Below, piece after piece: positions 1-8,403 of a stretch of 17,676 bases of DNA. This DNA comes from Fidelibacterota bacterium UBA6531 (GTDB lineage: Bacteria > Fidelibacterota > Marinisomatia > Marinisomatales > TCS55): contig DJKX01000054.1 of assembly GCA_002436185.1 (NCBI GenBank), forward strand, positions 1 to 17,676, given 5' to 3'. Position 1 is the stretch's first letter; each line of letters opens with the position of its first letter. A program made the position numbers and the translations under genes. The notes under the pieces were generated by a model that did not search any database, was not told the DNA's origin, and saw nothing but the letters and a program-made list of their open reading frames with translations.

Positions 1-732
1 TGGTTTTTCAATTTGAATTCAATCTTGATTGTATTTGGAGGCACTTTTTCTGCTACTCTGGTGAATTATCCTATGAAGCATGTAATGAACATTTTTCGAG
101 TAGTGAAAAATGTTTTTACCGGCGAAGATTATGATTATCAAAACATGATTGAACAAATCGTGGAAAAGGCTGAAAAAGCGCGTAAAAACGGTGTTCTTTC
201 CCTGGAAGCAGATCTCCCCAAAATTGATGATACTTTTTTACGGAATGGTATTGAATTGGCTATCAACGAAAGAGATTCAGGATTATTACGCACATATTTA
301 CATCTTGAATTGAGCAATATTGAAAGACGGCATTCCATGGGACAAGAGATATTCTTTTATATGGGTGCATATGCGCCAGCTTTTGGAATGTTGGGAACGA
401 TCATTGGGTTGATTATTATGATGAATAATTTTTCCGGTACCGGAAGCGGCCAGGAAATTGATGCCATGTCCTTTGATGTTGCCCAGAAATTTGCACAATT
501 ACTTTCTGGAATGGGACTGGCTCTTATTACAACATTCTATGGCGTTCTGCTTGCAAACCTTGTTTTTCTACCCATTGGAGGAAAACTTAAAAGAAAATCT
601 GAAAATGAAATGATGCTGAAAAATATAGTTGTGGAAGGCATAATCAGTATTCATAAAAAAGATCATCCGATACTCATCAGAGAAAAATTAATGACATTTG
701 TTCCTCGAACAGAGCGGCTAACAGAGGAATAA
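1..732 (+). CDS. motA: MotA/PomA-type ion channel stator protein, 5' end outside the window
   Basis: This is a MotA/TolQ/ExbB-superfamily inner-membrane protein. Such proteins form the ion channel around MotB and couple H+ or Na+ flow to torque. The reading frame is open from base 1, and the first visible residues (up to ILIVFGGTFSATLVNYP) match the second membrane segment of MotA, so the true start and first helix lie upstream; the TTG at 13 is internal. Counting the first visible codon as 1, a cytoplasmic loop follows. Membrane segment 3 is at about 118-140 and carries the conserved proline in APAFGMLGTIIGL; segment 4 is at about 170-192 (LALITTFYGVLLANLVFLPI). The C-terminal tail ends in the usual LIREKLMTFVP. 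It is followed 3 bases later by motB. The family call is firm. Whether it drives a flagellum or another machine cannot be told here. Confidence 0.9.
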   Translation, partial: WFFNLNSILIVFGGTFSATLVNYPMKHVMNIFRVVKNVFTGEDYDYQNMIEQIVEKAEKARKNGVLSLEADLPKIDDTFLRNGIELAINERDSGLLRTYLHLELSNIERRHSMGQEIFFYMGAYAPAFGMLGTIIGLIIMMNNFSGTGSGQEIDAMSFDVAQKFAQLLSGMGLALITTFYGVLLANLVFLPIGGKLKRKSENEMMLKNIVVEGIISIHKKDHPILIREKLMTFVPRTERLTEE

Positions 733-735
733 ACT

Positions 736-1461
736 TTGGCCCAAAAAACGATTGCAGTATCCGCTGAAGAAGCACGGGCAAAAAGCACTTCATGGGCAAT
801 GACATATGCAGATATGGTTACATTACTTTTAACTTTTTTTATTCTGCTGCTCGTTATTTTGAATGATGCAGAAAAACACATTGATCGTGTCATTAACTTG
901 CTTTTAGACCAAACCTATGAAGAACTGAAGGAAAGCGTGGAATCGTCTTATGTAGCAGTAGAGCGGGTGACAAAAGGGGTGAAAATAACCATGGCAAGCG
1001 GTAAACTATTCCAGTCTATGGATGCTGAAGTACAAAACATGGTTTATCCACTATTACAGCAAATAGGTGGAATTATACGCGTGTCAAAAGTCTTAAATGT
1101 AGATGACGATCCAAAATACGATAAATTGCTGAGAGCTATCGAAAAACGAGGTGGGTTTTTGAATGTAGAAATTAGATGTGAAGGGCATACGGATGATTTG
1201 CCCCTTCCTAAAAATAAGAAGTTTGTAAGTAACTGGGATTTATCAACTGCCCGCGCACTCAATATTGTAAAATTATTGAGCGAATTTTCGCGAATACCGG
1301 AAAGTAAATTTTCCGCAATGGGTTATGGAGAATATCGCCCGGTTGTTGGTATGAATACAGTTGGGAAAAACAGATTAGACCTTGATGAAGCTAGAGCAAA
1401 AAATCGAAGAGTTGAAATTTATTTGGACGCTTTTATAAAAACAAATACACTAACACTTTAA
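736..1461 (+). CDS. motB: MotB-type stator protein with OmpA-like peptidoglycan-binding domain
   Basis: MotB is the partner of MotA. One N-terminal membrane helix carries the ion-binding aspartate, and the periplasmic C-terminal domain anchors the stator to peptidoglycan. The sequence shows SWAMTYADMVTLLLTFFILLLVI at residues 19-41, with the expected aspartate at D26. A linker follows, then an OmpA/MotB domain at about 130-235 with the motifs EGHTDD, NWDLSTARA and ARAKNRRVEIYL. The length of 241 residues is normal or slightly short. The start is TTG, supported by AGAGGA at 723-728 with a 7-base gap; the next in-frame ATG would cut into the membrane helix. The gene begins 3 bases after motA and is almost certainly cotranscribed and translationally coupled with it. 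No other flagellar gene is visible. Confidence 0.92.
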   Translation: MAQKTIAVSAEEARAKSTSWAMTYADMVTLLLTFFILLLVILNDAEKHIDRVINLLLDQTYEELKESVESSYVAVERVTKGVKITMASGKLFQSMDAEVQNMVYPLLQQIGGIIRVSKVLNVDDDPKYDKLLRAIEKRGGFLNVEIRCEGHTDDLPLPKNKKFVSNWDLSTARALNIVKLLSEFSRIPESKFSAMGYGEYRPVVGMNTVGKNRLDLDEARAKNRRVEIYLDAFIKTNTLTL

Positions 1462-1467
1462 TCCAAT

Positions 1468-2046
1468 TTGAAAAAATTATTTATTATTCTTGTACCAATA
1501 TTTATTTTGGCTCAAGAAACAGAAACAATCAAAAAAACAGAAATATATTCTTCACCTAAAGAATCAAAAACGGTATCTATTGGACAATTTTATCCTGGAA
1601 CAAAAGTAACAAAACTAAAAAAAGATAAATCTGGGAAATTCATAAAAGCGACAATTGAGTTTTATATTCCCATTGAGTCTCTTGAAGAAGGTCGCGTATC
1701 ACATCTCGTCGGGGTAGAACAGATAGCGGATAATGCCAAATACAAACTTTTAAAGGCTACACGAGATGGGAATAGGATAAAAATATCGCTTCAAATAAAA
1801 AATGCTCATGCAATCAAAGAACTAGATTTTTCAGCGATGGCTTTTGTGAAAGTTATTGGCAAGGGAGAAAATAAAGGTGAGCTAAATCCATTTGAAGGAA
1901 AGTATCAAGGTCTTGCGATTATTAAACCTAATGCATCAGTTACAGCTGAATTGGTTTATGATTTCAAATCAAAACCAAAAAATGTAGAATTAATTTGCAC
2001 CGGTAAATTAAATGGAGATCGAGTATATTATAATTTAGGATTCTAA
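1468..2046 (+). CDS. Secreted protein with SH3-like domain, function unknown
   Basis: I do not recognise a named gene. The 192-residue product starts with a clear signal peptide (MKKLFIILVPIFILA, probable cleavage before QE). Residues about 22-60 read like a bacterial SH3 domain: a tyrosine-serine-proline start, a PGTKV turn, then a strand ending in FYIPIESL. The rest, about 70-192, alternates short beta-strands and charged turns (ISLQIKN, AELVYDF, VELICTGKL), suggesting an immunoglobulin-like fold similar to DUF4352 proteins, which is my inference. The start codon is TTG, chosen because it gives the signal peptide; there is no clear Shine-Dalgarno sequence. It lies 6 bases after motB in the same direction, so it is probably in the same operon and may be a periplasmic accessory of the motor or a cell-wall-binding protein. 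It ends 22 bases from the convergent ftsB gene. Confidence 0.7.
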   Translation: MKKLFIILVPIFILAQETETIKKTEIYSSPKESKTVSIGQFYPGTKVTKLKKDKSGKFIKATIEFYIPIESLEEGRVSHLVGVEQIADNAKYKLLKATRDGNRIKISLQIKNAHAIKELDFSAMAFVKVIGKGENKGELNPFEGKYQGLAIIKPNASVTAELVYDFKSKPKNVELICTGKLNGDRVYYNLGF

Positions 2047-2068
2047 CAACTCGATACCAAAAACCAGC

Positions 2069-2419
2069 TCACTCACCTGCATTTTTAGGCAAAACCTTAA
2101 AAACTTTTTCCCCTGGTTTTGCCATACGGTATTTCTCCCGAGCCAGTTGTTCAATATATTCAAAGTCTGTTTCCAAGCGTGTTTTTTCAGCCTCCAATTG
2201 CAGTTTCTCATCCCGCAATTCAACAATAGCTTGCTGAATTTCAGATTTTTCTTTCTGTAAGCGATAAAGCTGATAGACGCCGTGATCACCAAAAAAGAAT
2301 ATGATTAACAGTACTATAGCGCCAAGAATTAATACAGCACGAACCAGTTTTTTTTGAAGTTCAAGAGCTTGGTTTGGACGTCTCTTGCGTTTGCGCTGCA
2401 TGGAGGAATAACGTCTCAT
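2069..2419 (-). CDS. ftsB: Septum formation initiator, FtsB/DivIC family
   Basis: FtsB/DivIC proteins are small bitopic membrane proteins that join FtsL and FtsQ in the divisome and help activate septal peptidoglycan synthesis. The 116-residue product has a basic cytoplasmic N-terminus (RKRKRRP), one membrane helix at about 27-43 (AVLILGAIVLLIIFFF), a periplasmic coiled coil at about 50-90 (LQKEKSEIQQAIVEL onward) and the typical end LAREKYRMAKPGEKVFKVLP. This order and length are characteristic of the family. The ATG at 2417-2419 lies 2 bases after the enolase stop codon, and a GAGG inside the enolase end can serve as ribosome site; an ATG at codon 7 is a less supported alternative. Enolase followed by ftsB is a recurring gene order in Gram-negative bacteria, for example Pseudomonas, which supports the call. 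Confidence 0.88.
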   Translation of the reverse strand: MRRYSSMQRKRKRRPNQALELQKKLVRAVLILGAIVLLIIFFFGDHGVYQLYRLQKEKSEIQQAIVELRDEKLQLEAEKTRLETDFEYIEQLAREKYRMAKPGEKVFKVLPKNAGE

Positions 2420-2421
2420 TA

Positions 2422-3699
2422 TTAACCTAAAACCTCTTTTCCAGGGAAATCTGCTCTCTTGCCTAATGTTTCTTCGATTCGCAAAAGTTGGTTATATTTA
2501 CAAATCCGATCTGTCCGGGAAGCTGATCCAGTCTTAATCTGCCCCGCATTCATAGCCACTGCAAAATCCGCAATGATCGTATCTTCTGTTTCACCGGAAC
2601 GATGGGATATAATTGTGCCGTAATTGTTAGCTTTAGCTAAAGCTATAGTGTCGATTGTTTCACTCATCGTACCAATTTGATTCAATTTAATCAAAATCGC
2701 ATTCATGGATTTTTCATCGATAGCCCGTTGTAATCGGGGAATATTGGTCACCGTTAAGTCGTCACCAACAATTTGAATGCTGTTACCTAATTCAGCATTC
2801 ATTTTCTGCCAACCGTCCCAATCATTTTCATCGAGGCCATCTTCAATGGATACAATTGGATATTTTTTCAAAAGATCTTTGTAATAACTAACCATTTCTT
2901 CTGCAGACAAAACTTTATTTTCTGAATCTAAATGATATGCACCATTATTGTATATTTCACTCGCTGCAACATCCAATGCCAGAAAAATATCTTTTCCGGA
3001 TGAATAACCGGTTTTTTCAATCGCTTCTAAAATAACTTCTATTGCTTCTTCGTTGCTGCGAAGGTTGGGAGCAAAACCGCCTTCATCTCCCACAGCAGTA
3101 TTTAATCCTTTCGCTTTAAGTACAGATTTTAGATTATGGAAAATTTCGGTTCCTATCCGCAATGCCTGCGAAAATGATTCTGCACCAATAGGAAATACCA
3201 TGAATTCCTGAATATCTACATTATTGTCTGCATGACTACCGCCATTCAAAATATTCATCATAGGGATAGGTAAAGTTGAAGCATTTTCATCGCCTAAGGA
3301 TTGAAATAGAGGCAGCCCTTTATGGTCAGCCGCCGCCTTTGCTGTTGCCATGGAAACTCCCAAAATCGCATTTGCACCAAGTTTGGATTTATTATCAGTA
3401 CCGTCTAACTCAATCATCAAATTATCCACGTTGCATTGATCCAAGGCATCATGACCGATTAATGCTGGTCCGAGTGTAGCATTTACGTTTCGAACGGCCT
3501 GTTCTGTCCCTTTGCCCATGTATCGATCACCGCCATCGCGTAATTCAACCGCCTCGTGTTCACCAGTCGAAGCTCCAGATGGAACGGCTGCCCGACCAAA
3601 ACTGCCGTCATTTAATTGTATATCAACTTCGACGGTTGGATTGCCGCGGGAATCCAGTATCTCCCGAGCGTGAATGTGTGTTATATGAGTATCCGACAT
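2422..3699 (-). CDS. eno: Enolase (phosphopyruvate hydratase)
   Basis: Enolase converts 2-phosphoglycerate to phosphoenolpyruvate in glycolysis, and in many bacteria it also sits in the RNA degradosome. The 425-residue length is normal. The N-terminal domain opens with AREILDSRGNPTVEV and carries the mobile loop PSGASTGEHEA (S41). The TIM-barrel domain shows the general acid/base E206 in GDEGGFAPN and K338 in the signature ILIKLNQIGT. It also shows the likely Mg2+ ligands D243, E286 and D313, the phosphate-binding SHRSGETED at 365-373, and H156 in GGSHADNN. All key residues are present. ATG is the start, with AAGGA (3706-3710 on this strand) 6 bases upstream. It is the first gene of a two-gene unit with ftsB, which starts 2 bases after its stop codon. 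Confidence 0.98.
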   Translation of the reverse strand: MSDTHITHIHAREILDSRGNPTVEVDIQLNDGSFGRAAVPSGASTGEHEAVELRDGGDRYMGKGTEQAVRNVNATLGPALIGHDALDQCNVDNLMIELDGTDNKSKLGANAILGVSMATAKAAADHKGLPLFQSLGDENASTLPIPMMNILNGGSHADNNVDIQEFMVFPIGAESFSQALRIGTEIFHNLKSVLKAKGLNTAVGDEGGFAPNLRSNEEAIEVILEAIEKTGYSSGKDIFLALDVAASEIYNNGAYHLDSENKVLSAEEMVSYYKDLLKKYPIVSIEDGLDENDWDGWQKMNAELGNSIQIVGDDLTVTNIPRLQRAIDEKSMNAILIKLNQIGTMSETIDTIALAKANNYGTIISHRSGETEDTIIADFAVAMNAGQIKTGSASRTDRICKYNQLLRIEETLGKRADFPGKEVLG

Positions 3700-3705
3700 A
3701 AAATA

Positions 3706-3710
3706 TCCTT
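3706..3710 (-). promoter_or_regulatory. Ribosome binding site of eno
   Basis: On the minus strand the sequence reads AAGGA, 6 bases before the enolase ATG. It supports the chosen start. Confidence 0.7.
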
Positions 3711-3737
3711 AAATTAGGTAAACAAGTTAGAAAGCTG

Positions 3738-3743
3738 ATTTTA
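3738..3743 (-). promoter_or_regulatory. Possible -10 element for eno-ftsB
   Basis: In the 117-base gap between the divergent genes, the minus strand reads TAAAAT, 5 of 6 matches to TATAAT, about 39 bases before the enolase start. The -35 region upstream (CTGATT at an 18-base spacing) is poor, so this is only a candidate. Apart from it and the enolase ribosome site I see no other site in the gap. Confidence 0.3.
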
Positions 3744-3816
3744 TCGTTGCAAACGCAAATCAATCAGGATTTGTTTCTGGAAACATCTCCCCCTAATTTT
3801 CGTTTGAATTTTTCGT

Positions 3817-4779
3817 ATGATAACTGTTAAACGATTCAATAACAATTCTCCGGCGTGGGATAATTTCGTTTCCTCGGCAAATAATGGCACGTTATTTCAT
3901 ACACGTCGATTTTTAAACTATCATCATGAGGGACGCTTTAATGATCATAGCCTGGAGTTTTACAAGAAAGGAAAATTGGTTGGCGTTTTCCCTGCAGCTA
4001 TTATTGAAACAGAAAACAGTCGCATATTAGTATCTCATCCTGGTGCTTCTGTCGGCTCGTTTGTGATTCCGGAGGATTTAGCTTTTGCCGATGCGTTGGA
4101 AATGGTAGAACAATTAGTAGATTATTCAAAAAGGGAAAACCTCGATGGTATTAAATTAACACAACCCCCCACGATTTACAGCAAACGCCTTTCTCATTAT
4201 ATTGATTTTGCGCTTCAGAAAAATGGTTTTTTATATGCAAAAAGGGAAATTTCCAGCATTCTGTTTTTAGAAAAATCTATTGATGAAAATTTATCCAAAT
4301 TTAAATCAACACATCGCACTGCTGTCCGTAAAGCTGAAAAATCAGGAGTAGTCGTAAAAAAAACAGATGATTTTGCTTCCTTTTACGAAATCCTTAAAAA
4401 GAATTTGAGTATTCGCCATGATGTAAAACCCACACATTCATTAGATGAACTTTTGCATCTTAAAGAATTATTCCCAGATAAAATCAATTTGTTTGGCGCA
4501 TACATAGAGGAGAAAATGGTCGCCGGTGTAGTAAACTTTATTGCAACGGAAAATGTGGTATTGGCGTTTTACATTAGCCATGACGAAGCGTACCAGGAAG
4601 TTCGTCCGATTAATTTATTGTTCTACCAAATTTTTGAATGGGCAATTCTGAAGAAATTTAGTGTATTTGATTTTGGTATTTTTACTGTAAATGAAAAACC
4701 CAATTTTGGATTAGCCCGTTTTAAAGAAAACTTTGGTGCTAGTGGTCAATATCGAGATACACTGGAAATCCAGTTTTAA
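3817..4779 (+). CDS. FemAB/GNAT-like acyl- or aminoacyltransferase
   Basis: The 320-residue protein resembles FemAB-related transferases with a double GNAT fold (BioF2-like acetyltransferase type), often found in exopolysaccharide and envelope loci. Visible hallmarks are the N-terminal GNAT half (SANNGTLFHTRRFLNYH, then GVFPAAII), the central KFKSTHRTAVRKAEKSG segment that opens the second half, the strands LFGAYIEEKMVAGVVNFI and VLAFYISHDEAYQEVRPINLLFYQIFEWA, and the C-terminal NFGLARFKENFGA typical of the group. It lacks a signal peptide and is probably cytoplasmic. Its substrate is unknown; it may modify a sugar or lipid precursor of the glycan made by the genes downstream. There is no clear Shine-Dalgarno sequence before the ATG. 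It is divergent from eno and lies 5 bases before the flippase gene. Confidence 0.75.
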   Translation: MITVKRFNNNSPAWDNFVSSANNGTLFHTRRFLNYHHEGRFNDHSLEFYKKGKLVGVFPAAIIETENSRILVSHPGASVGSFVIPEDLAFADALEMVEQLVDYSKRENLDGIKLTQPPTIYSKRLSHYIDFALQKNGFLYAKREISSILFLEKSIDENLSKFKSTHRTAVRKAEKSGVVVKKTDDFASFYEILKKNLSIRHDVKPTHSLDELLHLKELFPDKINLFGAYIEEKMVAGVVNFIATENVVLAFYISHDEAYQEVRPINLLFYQIFEWAILKKFSVFDFGIFTVNEKPNFGLARFKENFGASGQYRDTLEIQF

Positions 4780-4784
4780 CTTTC

Positions 4785-6209
4785 GTGTTTGAACAAATAA
4801 AAAAACTTTCTCTGCAATCTCTTGTATATGGTGTCGGTCATATCATGGCCAGGCTGATTACATTTCTTTTGCTTCCTTTATATACAAATGTTTTTACAAC
4901 AGAAGAATATGGTGTTGTATCCCTTGCTTATGCTTTTATTGGTTTTGCCCTAATCCTGTTTCGTTACGGAACGGACACAGCGCTGATGAAATTTTATATA
5001 GATTCAGACGGTAAAGATAAAAACGCATATTTTTCATCGATATGGAGCCTTCAACTATTAACAAGTTTGGTTTTTTCAGGAGCATTAATTTTATCTGCTC
5101 CGTTTCTTACACCCCTACTCTTAGGAAGTACAGACCCTTTTATATTGAAAATGATAGCTATCATTATTGCTTTGGATGTTTTGTGGAATATTCCTGTATT
5201 AATTCTGCGTGCAGAGGAACGGCCCAGTATGTTTGTGGGAATGAATCTATCCAACGTCATAGCAACCATTGTATTTAATATATATTTTGTAATTTTTTTA
5301 GGATTGGGGATAGATGGTGTATTTTATGGCAATATAGTTGCTTCTTCACTGATGAATATTATTGCAATCCCAATTTTATGGAACAGGCTAAAAATAAAAT
5401 ACTGTTCGAAAGAGGTCTTAAAAAAAGTATTTAATTTCAGTTTGCCTTTTGTACCTGCAGGGTTGTTTACGATGATTATGGAATTAGCAGACCGCTATCT
5501 ACTGGAATGGCTCGTTGGCACATCCGCAGTGGGCATTTATTCTGCCGGTTATAAATTAGGGATGTTTGGATTATTAATGGTTATGGGGTTTAATATGGGC
5601 TGGACACCGTTTTTTTTGAAAAAAGGTAAAGAAAAAGATGCCAAAGAATTGTTTTCACGAGTTACGTGTTATTTTTTAGGAATGTTTGGATTTGTTGCAA
5701 TTTTTTTGACATTGACAATGGATGATTTAGTGCAGCTGCGTATTGGTAATTATTCTTTTTTTGGAGAGGCATTCTGGTCATCAACTGAAATAGTCCCAAT
5801 AATATTATTGGCATATTTTTTCTTTGGTTTTTATGTACTTCAAATGCCGGCTGTGTACATGCCTGAATTAACAAAATGGGTTCCGGTATACAGAGCTATG
5901 GGTGCAGCTGCAAATGTACTGTTCAATATTTATTTTATACCAAAATATGGTGTGCTAGGAGCGGCGTGGTCCACAATGGCTGCTTATGCTATAATGTCTA
6001 TTACAGTATATTTGATTTCCCATAAACATTATACAATTCCATTCCGTTGGCGAGGAATAAGTTTTCCAATCGTTGCCATGATTGGAGCAATGGCCCTACA
6101 GGGTTCGGCGCTGGTTGAAATTGTTTATTTGCTTAGTTATGTGGTTCTTTGGTTTTTTATTGTTGCTGATGCAAAAGAAAAACAAGCGTTATTAAACAAA
6201 TTAAAATGA
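4785..6209 (+). CDS. Wzx-type polysaccharide flippase (MOP superfamily)
   Basis: This is an integral membrane protein of 474 residues with roughly 12-14 hydrophobic helices. It is of the oligosaccharidyl-lipid flippase type that moves lipid-linked sugar repeats across the inner membrane. The N-terminus is typical of the family: LSLQSLVYGVGHIMARLITFLLLPLYTNVF followed by TTEEYGVVSLAYAF, with short charged linkers between helices. The central FSLPFVPAGLFTMIMELADRYLLEWLVG and the C-terminal IYFIPKYGVLGAAWSTMAAYAIM are also characteristic. The start is GTG; an ATG start would need to lie further in and would remove the first helix. It starts 5 bases after the FemAB-like gene and its TGA overlaps the next ATG (ATGA), so the two are coupled. 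The family is clear; the substrate is inferred from the neighbouring glycosyltransferases. Confidence 0.88.
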   Translation: MFEQIKKLSLQSLVYGVGHIMARLITFLLLPLYTNVFTTEEYGVVSLAYAFIGFALILFRYGTDTALMKFYIDSDGKDKNAYFSSIWSLQLLTSLVFSGALILSAPFLTPLLLGSTDPFILKMIAIIIALDVLWNIPVLILRAEERPSMFVGMNLSNVIATIVFNIYFVIFLGLGIDGVFYGNIVASSLMNIIAIPILWNRLKIKYCSKEVLKKVFNFSLPFVPAGLFTMIMELADRYLLEWLVGTSAVGIYSAGYKLGMFGLLMVMGFNMGWTPFFLKKGKEKDAKELFSRVTCYFLGMFGFVAIFLTLTMDDLVQLRIGNYSFFGEAFWSSTEIVPIILLAYFFFGFYVLQMPAVYMPELTKWVPVYRAMGAAANVLFNIYFIPKYGVLGAAWSTMAAYAIMSITVYLISHKHYTIPFRWRGISFPIVAMIGAMALQGSALVEIVYLLSYVVLWFFIVADAKEKQALLNKLK

Positions 6210-7321
6210 TTGCTGTTGCAACATCTGGACACAGGCCAGACGATGAACGAATTTATCATAAGGAAATAAAATCCTTGATCAATGCCGGCTATGAGATTTT
6301 ATATTGTACTCGCTGGGATGAGCATATGGATTTCTCCGGTGAAAACCTCAAGCATTTCAACACCCCCCGAAAAGAAACATCAATAAAAAATTATATTCAC
6401 TTAATACAAAGTAAGATAGCAGATGCCGGCAAGATCAATTTATTACACATACATGAATTTGATCTTCTTCCTTTGGCAAAACAGTTGAAGAAAAACAGTA
6501 AAATACATGTCATATATGATGTTCATGATACATTAAGAGCCATGTGGGAAACTTTTTCATCTAAAAAAGGATTATTAAAAAAAGTGATTAATAAATCACT
6601 GTCCTTTTTTGAGTTATCCCATTTGATGTATGTGGATCATGTTATATTAGCTAATAAAGTGTTTGGCGATAATTTTTATGAGCAAAAAGGTCTCCATACG
6701 ACCGTTGTAGAAAATTTTCCTACGCTGGATAATGTAAATCAAAGCAATAAATCTTTGGAAAGTCCGTTAATATTATACCAAGGACAAATTAGTGCAGATA
6801 GGGGAATCCTGGTGCTAATAGATGCTTTTGTAGAAGTAAAAAAAGAAATCCCCAACGCTGGCCTTAAAATTTTGGGAAGTATAAGATCTAGTACTTTTGA
6901 AAAAATTATACAGGATAAAATAAAAGAAACTCCTGTAAGCGATTCAATAGAATTATTATCAGAGGTTAAACACCAAGAAGTTTGGAAATATATGCAGGAA
7001 GCACATATTGGGGTGATTCCTTCTTTAAATTTGCCGAGAGTGTTAGTAGATACTCCAACAAAATTATTCGAGTATATGGCTTCCGGGTGCGCCATTGTGG
7101 CGACAGATGTTCCTCCGGTACGATATTTTTTGAAAAATTCCGGTCAATTGGTGGAACCCAACAATATTCATTCATTAAGCACAGGAATTTTATCTATTAT
7201 TAGAAGCGAAAATATATATAAAGGTTGTATTGATAATGCCATCGTCTGTATTAAAGAAAAATATAATTGGCCTGTTGCAGAAAAGAAGCTGCTTTCAGTT
7301 TATGAAAATTTAGTAGGATGA
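6206..7321 (+). CDS. Glycosyltransferase, GT4-like
   Basis: This is a GT-B fold retaining glycosyltransferase of the GT4 type, cytoplasmic or peripheral at the inner membrane, adding a sugar from a nucleotide donor. The N-terminal acceptor half starts MIAVATSGHRPDDERIYHKEI, with a LLHIHEFDLLPLA segment and a VIYDVHDT strand near residues 85-115. The donor half begins at about 187 with LILYQGQISADRGILVLIDAF. The donor-binding motif is PTKLFEYMASGCAIVATDVPPVR from residue 284, with the conserved glutamate at E289. The length of 371 residues is normal. The ATG overlaps the flippase stop, and its own TGA overlaps the next ATG. Substrate and linkage cannot be told from sequence. Confidence 0.85.
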   Translation: MIAVATSGHRPDDERIYHKEIKSLINAGYEILYCTRWDEHMDFSGENLKHFNTPRKETSIKNYIHLIQSKIADAGKINLLHIHEFDLLPLAKQLKKNSKIHVIYDVHDTLRAMWETFSSKKGLLKKVINKSLSFFELSHLMYVDHVILANKVFGDNFYEQKGLHTTVVENFPTLDNVNQSNKSLESPLILYQGQISADRGILVLIDAFVEVKKEIPNAGLKILGSIRSSTFEKIIQDKIKETPVSDSIELLSEVKHQEVWKYMQEAHIGVIPSLNLPRVLVDTPTKLFEYMASGCAIVATDVPPVRYFLKNSGQLVEPNNIHSLSTGILSIIRSENIYKGCIDNAIVCIKEKYNWPVAEKKLLSVYENLVG

Positions 7322-8403
7322 AAATACTATATATAGCTCCTGAAAATACAGTTGGAACATTAAGTCTCTGGAAACAGGCTCACGAAGCTCGAGGTAATGA
7401 ATGCACATTCATCACTTTATATCCAACTAAACACGATTATGATCCCGGTATTTGCCTCAATTTACCGTTGGTAAAAGCCAATCCATTGTATATGAAAAGT
7501 CGTCATCAATATTATATACTAACACGAGGAGGAAAAGGAGATTACCAGAAGAAAGAGGGCTATCCACCTGTATGGGAACCGAACTCATTTTTGGAAAAGA
7601 AATATTTTCAATTTCGTGACTGGTTCTGGAGTTTCAAAGTTGAAAAAGCAATTGAAAAATACGGTTTGCTGGAGTATGACATAATTCACTTGGATTGGGG
7701 GTTGGAATTTTACCGTGATGGTCGTTTTGTGAAGAGGTTGAAAGAAGCCGGAAAACCTATCGTATGCACGTATCATGGTCAGGATTTACGCACCAGAGGC
7801 GTGATCCCTGCTATAGATAAAGCCAGCAATCTCAACGTAACAAGTGAACTTGATTTATTAAAAAAACACCCGGATATTCAATATCTGTTTTTGCCTTTTG
7901 ATACAAAACAGCATCAACCATCTTTTAAAATGAATGAGACAATTAGAATATGTCACAGCCCCACTAATCGTTATTATAAAGGAAGCGAAACGATAATACC
8001 CATCTGTGAAAAATTAGCTGAAAGGGGAAATGTAGAATTTGTGTTAATTGAAAATATGCCTCATGCTGCAACCCAAAAAATTAAACAGTCATGCGATATA
8101 TTAATCGACCAGATTCATAACCGCGGTGGTTGGGGTTATGGTATGAATTCCGTGGAAGCGATGTCTATGGGGCTATGCTGTGTAACAGAACTGGTGGATG
8201 AATACATTGAATTTATTCCAGACCACCCCTTTGTAAATGTAAATGGAGACAACCTTAAAGAAATGTTGGAAGGATTAGTAATAAATCCAGAAAAAATCAT
8301 GGAGCATAGAAAAAAAGGGCGTGAATGGATAATTAAGTATCATGATATACGTAACACATCTGAAGTATTATATGGCTATTATAAAGATCGAGGTCTTATT
8401 TGA
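7318..8403 (+). CDS. Glycosyltransferase, GT4-like, divergent
   Basis: The 361-residue protein has the GT-B outline, MKILYIAPENTVGTLSLW at the N-terminus and a VCTYHGQDLRTRGV motif near residue 150. A bridge (IRICHSPTNRYYKGSETI) resembles the donor-domain entry of GT4 enzymes. HNRGGWGYGMNSVEAMSMG spans 267-285, where E280 is in the position of the conserved acidic residue. The motif DQIHNRGGWGYGMNSVEAM is seen in other polysaccharide-locus transferases. It overlaps its neighbours on both sides (ATGA at 7318-7321, TTGA at 8400-8403), so all are read from one transcript. The first half is more divergent than that of the preceding gene, and the acceptor is unknown. Confidence 0.72.
   Translation: MKILYIAPENTVGTLSLWKQAHEARGNECTFITLYPTKHDYDPGICLNLPLVKANPLYMKSRHQYYILTRGGKGDYQKKEGYPPVWEPNSFLEKKYFQFRDWFWSFKVEKAIEKYGLLEYDIIHLDWGLEFYRDGRFVKRLKEAGKPIVCTYHGQDLRTRGVIPAIDKASNLNVTSELDLLKKHPDIQYLFLPFDTKQHQPSFKMNETIRICHSPTNRYYKGSETIIPICEKLAERGNVEFVLIENMPHAATQKIKQSCDILIDQIHNRGGWGYGMNSVEAMSMGLCCVTELVDEYIEFIPDHPFVNVNGDNLKEMLEGLVINPEKIMEHRKKGREWIIKYHDIRNTSEVLYGYYKDRGLI

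Noticed and set aside
2035..2292. Minus-strand open frame overlapping ftsB
   Set aside because: It is in another frame of the FtsB gene, with no plausible start context, while FtsB has the full family architecture.
6739..7095. Minus-strand open frame of 118 codons inside the GT4 gene
   Set aside because: It lies wholly within a well-supported glycosyltransferase, has no domain-like pattern and no ribosome site. The same holds for the other opposite-strand frames in coding regions.
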